Positions 57,494 through 64,000 of a DNA stretch of 64,000 bases are shown piece after piece. Made by a program: the position numbers and the translations under genes. The stretch spans positions 1 through 64,000 of the forward strand of contig NTMA01000077.1 in assembly GCA_002917075.1 (NCBI GenBank), given 5' to 3'. The stretch is from Hawksworthiomyces lignivorus (Eukaryota; Ascomycota; Sordariomycetes; Ophiostomatales; Ophiostomataceae). Under the pieces are notes generated by a model that was not told the DNA's origin, ran no database searches, and worked only from the letters and a program-made list of their open reading frames with translations. Each line of letters opens with the position of its first letter. Position 1 is the first letter of the stretch.

Positions 57494-59265
57494 ATGTCTG
57501 ATCTTATTAGAGAAGCGCCTCTGGGCCAGACAATTCGATTTCTTTCACGAAACCGTCTTCTGCAGTATCCAGAAGAAAAAACCTGAATTCCAGCTGCCGG
57601 CACAATATGCCGCCTTGCTTGCAGCAGGCGAAAAGGCCCTAGAAGCTGTCCCAAATCCATCTGGAGCGGAGATGAAATTGTGTCGGATTCTAGAGCAACG
57701 AAAAGAGCGACGCCATTAGTAAATCCAATCATGAGGATCACGATGAAGAGGGTCTAGAGAGAATATATACGAGAAGAAGCAGCCTTGGCACCCCTCGGTA
57801 CAGCCTCGAGCGGATGCGGGACGAGCAGGAGCTCGAACTGCAACGCACCAAACCTATTCCGATCATGCACCAGAAGACGTCCGACGGCATCGTGCTCGTC
57901 GACTGGTATTCCACCGACGATCCAGCCAATCCACAGAACTGGTCTCGCGGAAAGAAGATCCTGGTCATGGTTGTGCTTTGCTTCTACACGTGGACCGTCT
58001 ACTGCGCCGGGCCGATCTACGCCGCAGCAGAGGGAGGGATCCAAGACGAATTTGGCGTCAGCGCTGTGGCTTCCCCGCTGGGGCTGTCGCTGTATGTCTT
58101 CGCTTACGGCGTGGGCGACCTGATCTGCTCGCCTCTGACAGAGATCCCGATCGTTGGACGGAACCCGGTGTACTGGATGACGCTTGTAGTATTTTGGGCT
58201 CTGACCTTCCCAGCGGCTGTCGTGAGAAATTTCGGCGGACTGCTCACCTTGCGCTTCTTGCTAGGTTTTTCGCCAACCCAGCCTTAACAAACGGCGGGGC
58301 AACTGTAGACGACATGTACTCTCTAATCTATGTCCCCTTCGGCCTCTGCTGGTGGGTTCTCTCGGCGTGGTCTGGGCCAGCGCTCGGCCCGGTCATCGGA
58401 GGATCTGCGGCGCAGGCAAAGGGCTGGAGATGGCCCATGTAGGAGATTGTGTGGATAGCATCGGTGTGCCTGGTCCTTCTGCTCGCTCTCATGCCCGAGA
58501 CGTCTGCGCAAAACATCCTTCTCAAACGTGCCCGCCGCTTACGCAAGCTGACTAGCGAACTCGACCAGCGCCACATGAAGGCTTCCGACATCATCTCGAC
58601 CGCCTTGATCAAACCGATGAAGATCATACTGAAGGACCCGTGCATCTTCTTCATCCATGTGTACACGGGCTTCTTCTACAACGTCCAGTGTACCTTCTTT
58701 GAGGTCTTTCCGCTTATCTTCCCCGTCATGTATAGAATGAATCTAGGTCAGAGGGGCCTCACGTTTCTGTCTTGCATCATCGATATCCTCATTGCCATCT
58801 CCGCTTATTTTGCCTATCTCTATTTCTACATGGTGCCCGACAACCTCAAGAACGGCTTCCGTGAGCAGGAGCACCGGCTAGTACCCTCCATCTTCGGATC
58901 CGTTCTCATGCCCATCGGCCTCTTCATCTTTGCCTAGACCTCCAACCCAGCCATCCACTAGGTGATACCGCTCGTCGGCTTCAGCGTCTTCGTCATTGGG
59001 CACTTCTTCGTCATGCAGTCGCTCTTTGTCTATCTCCCTTTCTCCTATCCGCAGTACACCGCCTCGCTCTTTTCGGGCAACAGCATGTGGAGGTCTGGCG
59101 TGGCATGTGGCTCCGTCATCTTTGCTAGGCCGCTCTTCATTAATCTAGGCGTTGCCCGTGGCGTGAGTCTTTTGGGGGCTAAGCGTCGCTGGCATCTTTG
59201 GTACATTTGCGATCTACGTCTTTGGCAAGAAGCTGCGCGCCAGATCCAAATTTGCCCAGAATTAA
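57494..59265 (+). pseudogene. MFS transporter pseudogene (DHA1 drug/polyamine type)
   Basis: Pieces of one MFS transporter lie collinearly in all three frames. The cytosolic N-terminus starts at 57494, and the main run 57814-58287 has PANPQNWSRGKK and GLSLYVFAYGVGDL. Later pieces include GGATVDDMYS, SAWSGPALGPVIGG and SGNSMWRSGVACGSV. I see at least four frameshifts, near 57580, 57670-57740, 58268 and 59175; three of these fall at A, T or G runs. In-frame TAG stops stand at 58440, 58935 and 58959, where the family has Trp. Each is a TGG-to-TAG change, as expected from CpA-to-TpA mutation on the other strand. It is almost surely non-functional. Confidence 0.85.
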
Positions 59266-59823
59266 GATATGGGCTCATTAGAGAAGCAGGTTTAAATTAG
59301 ATGATGGAAAAAAGTGTGTCGTTTTCTTTATTTTTTTTTATAATTTTTCTACGAAAAGAATATGATAAGCTATAGAGGAGTGTAGAGCAATTTTTCAAAC
59401 AGACAAAACTACAAACTTCGCAAACAACCCCCCCAAAAAGGCAACTCTACTCGCTCTAGGAGATATTTCATCACTCTCTCGCCCTTTCAGGTCTTCTTAG
59501 ATCCACGTCCCTGTCAAATTTTTTTCCAATTGGCACTAACAATCCAGATCTTGTCAATTTTAAGGTAATACTTGCTGAACTCTGAATACGTTGTTTCATG
59601 TCGCCGATAAATACGGCACCACCTAATGCCAACGACTACGCTCAATCTGATATGTCTGCCTTGAGAATGGCGAACTACTGCAAGATACTAAATCCCCCAA
59701 GAACACCTTCCATTCCTTCGTCGAGGATCTAATTCTAAGCATAGCTTTATTGTCTCGTCTCCTAGAAGACAGTGGTTATCCCCATCGAAGCAGTATCTGC
59801 CGCAACACGGCTCCTATGCTACC
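59266..59823. other. spacer without a supported gene
   Basis: Lies between the pseudogene and the convergent stop of the C2H2 protein gene. Confidence 0.5.
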
Positions 59824-61724
59824 TCACGGCTCTGACTTTTTATTTAAGGCTTCGTCCACAGCAGCTACTGATAGGTTGGTTCCAGGGTCTGTTGATTGTT
59901 TCGCATCTAAGCTTGTTCGAAGACTGCTTGACGAGCTTTCGGTTTCGCTCTTAAAAGTACTAAGCATTTCTTGTAGCGCTTTTTTAAAAATGTCCCCCTT
60001 AAACTGTTCCGCGTCCTGCACTTCCGGTGGCACCGTTAAGCTTACGCCATTTGTATCTAGATATTTTAAAACTTGCGCAACGCCTTTGTGCTGCACGTAG
60101 TCTTGAAATTCGTCCATAAACTCTGAGCCCTCCGGCTCCACGTAAGGCGATGAGGGAAGCTGGTGGTCTGGAAAGACAATCTTGAAAATACTGAACCACT
60201 GATCCACTTCAGGCGAGTCTTTAGGAGGCCTTTTTTTGAGCAGATCCTGTTTCGTTTCGGTGATGCGTTCGTCTTTAGGTCGTAGAATGTATTCGCAAGC
60301 TCCGACAATGAGGTGCCGGTCTCGCTCGTCCTTGCTTTTAAACTCCTCTGAGCAGCGAGGGCAATGAATCGGCATGTAGTGGCAGAGTCGGAGATGCTGC
60401 TTGACATCTTTCACCCTGGATAAATAGTATCCGCGGCAGATTGCATATCGAGCACGATTTTTCTTAAAATACGGGCAGGCATAGACCTTACGGCCGTTAC
60501 TTTTTCTTTTGCGACTAGATTTGTTAGGGTGTTTAGGATCTCCATCCTCTGAGCTTGAATCCGAGTCTCTATCATGCTTTCTTGACAATTTTTGATTGAG
60601 TCCATCATTTCCACCAGTCTGGAGGCTCGACATGGTTGTGGATGCCGATAAGCCAGGCGCTGGATTAAGCTCTGAGCCTGTTACACTGGCCTGGTCTGGC
60701 GCGTTGTTCTGTTCGTTCGCTGCTGTGAAAACTGGTGCAATGCTTTGCTGTAGTTGGAGAACTGGACGGTGTTCGCTAGCAGCTAGTAAGCTATCAGGCC
60801 GATTTGAAGACAGAAAACTTCCGGCTCTGCCCCGGTTTCCAACTCCAGCCAGCGGGCTAGATTCTTGAGCGTCTAGCGTCTGCTGCAGACTGAAATCGGT
60901 GCCCTTAGCTGTTCTCGCCGTTGGATACGATAGGTGGCCACTAGAACATAGCTTGCCATTTTTCGACAACGTCGACGGCACAGCGACCTGGGCGGCGAAG
61001 ACTTTGAGATCAATGTCAAAGGATGAAAGAATATTGACCTGCTCGGTTGAAGAAGGCACAAAATTATAGTTAAAGCTATAGTCTGAATCATTTTCCTGTC
61101 CCGCCCTGCGGTGTTGTATGACGGGCTGTTTTATGAAAGCAGCTCCCGAGAAAAAGCATGTTATGTTGGAGAGAGCATCATCTATTAAAGGCACAGCCAC
61201 TAAGCACGAAGCATATATACCGGCGTAATTGTAATTATGACCTGTATTGAGCGCAAGTTTCCTACTTTCGCTAGAGGACCGTCGTGTGGCTATTGCCAGT
61301 TTGTGTGCTTTCGACGATTTCGCCATGGTACTAACGCCAGATATCCGTAAGGAAATACTGTCGAAGGATGATGATTCGTCGTCACTATTCGCATCGCACA
61401 GTCCGAGCGAACCGACGATTTTTCCACTCGTATTCGGAGGTCTTGCCTGGTCATCAAGTTAGAACGAGAAATAGAATGAAGCCAGCTCTTACGGCCAGCT
61501 TTGTTTGAGACTAAGCTCGTGCTTACCATGTTGCTCTCAGAGGACGAAATCATTTTTGAGATACAGTTTTTTGGGTTAGTCGGGCAATCGGGCGACACCG
61601 GCTGAATCGACCCATGGGGCTTAGCCGCGCGTCGGATGCCTGGGCTCAATCTCCATCCAACAGAGCGATGTTGTTCTGCAGCCCTCTTCCGTTGCCCGGT
61701 ATGCTCGCCGTGTAGCCCATACAT
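59824..61724 (-). CDS. fungal C2H2-type zinc-finger protein, 606 aa
   Basis: Two exons on the minus strand, about 61528-61724 and 59824-61446, join in phase. The long N-terminal two thirds are Ser-, Gln- and Asn-rich and look disordered. A basic stretch (KSSRKRKSNGRK) comes before the zinc-binding segment KVYACPYFKKNRARYAIC, RVKDVKQHLRLCHYMPIHC and PRCSEEFKSKDERDRHL. This paired C2H2-like layout, with ACPYFK and DVKQHL, is typical of a family expanded in Sordariomycetes and often found near NLR-like or heterokaryon-incompatibility genes. No such gene is visible here. A helical C-terminus follows (about residues 490-606). Probably nuclear and DNA-binding; targets unknown. Confidence 0.8.
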
Positions 61725-63921
61725 TTTTGGTAGAAAGAAGCAGATGCCCAAAGTTCTAGAAAGAGATTTACGATGATGCAGAAAAGATGCGGTAATAAAG
61801 TAAACGCGGCAATCTAGGAGGGGTGGTAGTTAGGCTCCGACCAACCGCAGGCCAAGAATGATGAAACTTCCTCATGACAAAAGTGGGCAGTGCTGGCCTC
61901 TTTTCTCAGGTCCTAAACGGATGTGCTTGTCACTCTCTCGCTGACCTGGAAACTCGGAAGCGGTACTTTTTTGCCACGTCCTACCACCTGCATCTGCTCA
62001 TTATGTGTCCTCTAGTAAGGTACAAGCCGCACTTTGAGAGCTCTACGCACTGGCACTAGGCGGAGATTCTTAAAAAGTTTAAACTACTGGTGTTAATTTG
62101 AATGAAATTAGAATCTCTTTTAATAGATACTCTACCTCTTCCTGCTGTTAACCTCAAGAGGAAAAGATTCATTGATTTTTTAGGTTTAACCATGTTTATT
62201 AGCGAGTTTCGACGATGTAAGCCTATCCCATTGAAACTTCCTGGGACAGAAACCGTCATTCATCCTGAGGCATAGTTAATAGCTACATGCATAGAACCTA
62301 AATTCAACATTTCTGAATTTATCGGCAGTTATGTTGAGCGTCAAATATATTAGTTAGAGCCTTATCGCTGCTCGTTCAAGATCCGAAACTGTTGGCGACT
62401 CGGCCATGACGCGAGGGTGGCTATTGATCAAGATCTAACTAAGATCATAGTGCGTTATCCCGCTGCCTTGACAAAGATTTTAGTGAACTGGTGCTTGCTT
62501 ATAAAGAAGCAAAATTGAAACCAACGACCGCACGGACGGCGAAACTTTCTTTAGAAAAATTTTCTACACTGCTTCCGCCAGGTTTGTTGGTGTTCTTGGA
62601 CAAGGCATGGCCGATATCCAAAGATGAATTTGGATTAATACTCTAATAATTCTGAAGCCACAAGGATATAGTACAAACACTATAACCGCTATCAATTCAC
62701 GCCATGCATATTTCCTAATTAGGAGAATCCGGCTCTCAGTCTGGTGTGCGATCAGAAGCTTTTCTGTATCTCGACGCATCACCGTAGAACCACATCAGCA
62801 TAGGGCCATCCAAGATGCAATGACGATGTTCATTGAAAATGCTGTAGTAGTCAACGCCAAGGTTGATATAGGTAACCTTTTATTACTTAGATTTATGTCT
62901 CTTCCAAAAAAAGTAAATCTTAGAATTTTGTCTCTCATGTATAGGCCAAAGTGCAGCTTTGGGCTCGTAAGCTTTTATGGATCGCATGAAACGTGTTGTG
63001 GTATCGGTACTTTTGTGTACTAAAAATAACCAGCTACATATGCTGCGCTATATATATTTTAACCAGAAATTTACTATATACGTATAATCATGCTCTTACT
63101 GTTCTGCTTTTTTTACCGTTATTTCATAGCAAAATATTGTATGTAACACAAATGATAGCAGAAGGCCCCTCAGACTCACGTCTCCTTTCATAAAGGCCTT
63201 CAAGGAGCACCTAGGCAGGAAATGTGGGAGTCAACACAAAAATATTCTCTGATAAGTAGTATGGCGATTTGTAAGAAAATATTTCTGTAGCTGAGGTTAC
63301 TATGCTAAAACTGTGGCCAGAAGCAGATGGGCTCGTACTCGATGCCACTGCATTCGTCGACGTCGTCGAAATCTCGCTACTGTGCGGTGCAAAATCGCAG
63401 CAAGTACCGGAGTGCTTGCACAAGTCATGAATTCAAGGCTCATACTGTTTTATGTGTTTTTGGCCCCAGCCATGTGCATGCTTCCAGTCAGACTCTTCTG
63501 CAGGTGAACCTAGTATCTTACGAGCTTTACAATCATGGGCAGAATGCTGCCTACCCTTTTCTGCAAACGAGATATCTCTCTCTGCCCGAATGTTCCACTT
63601 CACTTTTAACCTTAATCAGCAAATAGCTATTGAACAGAATGTATCACAACATGTCTCTTCTCTCGGGAAACTTCGGCCAATAAGACGTGACTTCAAATGT
63701 GCATTTTTGGTTGAGGATTCTACGAGCATCATACTACCCCTCACCTAGCCATGATATGGAAGGCTGAGCCTTTGCAACTCTGCCCGATTCATATATCGAC
63801 ACTGAACTCAATATCCTGCAGTTAATTTACTTATGTCTGATATCTATGTATACTAGCGGCGTCGCTCTGTAGCACTCTAGCTCCTGTATTCTTTGTCTTC
63901 TATCCTACGGTCCCAGCTTAA
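61725..63921. other. AT-rich gene-poor region
   Basis: 2.2 kb with short ORFs in shifting frames; possibly decayed sequence, for instance around 62380-62800. Nothing recognisable. Confidence 0.5.
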
Positions 63922-64000
63922 ATGCCTTCTTCAAAGAAAAGAAAGATTCCTCGTGTTTTACAACATGAGCCGTCATCTCTTCCAGTGCAGCACAAAGGCA
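63922..64000 (+). CDS. possible 5' end of a gene cut by the window edge
   Basis: An ATG at 63922 opens a reading frame without stop to the last base. The start is basic (MPSSKKRKIPRV), like a nuclear protein N-terminus. With 26 codons only, this is a guess. Confidence 0.25.
   Translation, partial: MPSSKKRKIPRVLQHEPSSLPVQHKG

Noticed and set aside
62056..62782. ORFs in the AT-rich right end as transposon remains
   Set aside because: No integrase, transposase or reverse-transcriptase motif could be recognised.
1..64000. secondary-metabolite backbone gene (PKS, NRPS, terpene cyclase) or CRISPR array
   Set aside because: None of the characteristic domains or repeat-spacer patterns occur in the window.

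Overview
The window is nuclear DNA of a filamentous ascomycete (Pezizomycotina, probably Sordariomycetes). Most genes are split by introns of about 50-100 bp with GT..AG borders. Three Zn2Cys6 (C6) regulators are present, along with families typical of these fungi: DUF3328/UstYa, CYP504, fungal laccase-like oxidase, Dabb and fungal C2H2 proteins. AT-rich gene-poor stretches and one decayed transporter with TGG-to-TAG stops also fit. I found no rRNA, canonical tRNA, CRISPR or intact transposon. Exon borders were read by eye; for most genes the joined exons keep phase and give a length usual for the family.

Region A (about 0.9-10.5 kb) is a compact oxidoreductase group. An aldo/keto reductase and a flavin monooxygenase with an NTF2-like N-terminus are divergent from one promoter. 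They are followed by a 16-exon C6 regulator and a convergent Gfo/Idh/MocA oxidoreductase. Identical short motifs recur in the two promoter regions. Region B (11-18 kb) holds an orphan hypothetical gene, a mucin-like single-pass surface protein and a UstYa-family (DUF3328) protein.

Region C (19-30.4 kb) is a catabolic cluster: fumarylacetoacetase, homogentisate 1,2-dioxygenase, a C6 regulator, a CYP504-type phenylacetate hydroxylase and an SDR. The P450 would feed homogentisate to the dioxygenase, and the fumarylacetoacetase would finish ring degradation to fumarate and acetoacetate. Region D (30.8-36.2 kb) has a phosphopantothenoylcysteine decarboxylase (CoA synthesis), a Dabb protein, an NTF2-like ORF with an unclear start, and a NodL/maltose-acetyltransferase-like enzyme.

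Region E (36.9-45.2 kb) looks like a second small cluster: PhyH-type dioxygenase, APC permease (divergent), C6 regulator and a GMC oxidoreductase in which the usual catalytic His is Gln. Region F (46.2-56.3 kb) encodes secreted or surface enzymes: a phospholipase C/phosphoesterase, a membrane-anchored multicopper oxidase, a small secreted beta-sandwich-like protein and a GST-like protein. Region G (57.5-64 kb) has an MFS transporter pseudogene, a fungal C2H2 zinc-finger protein, an AT-rich stretch and the possible start of another gene at the right edge.
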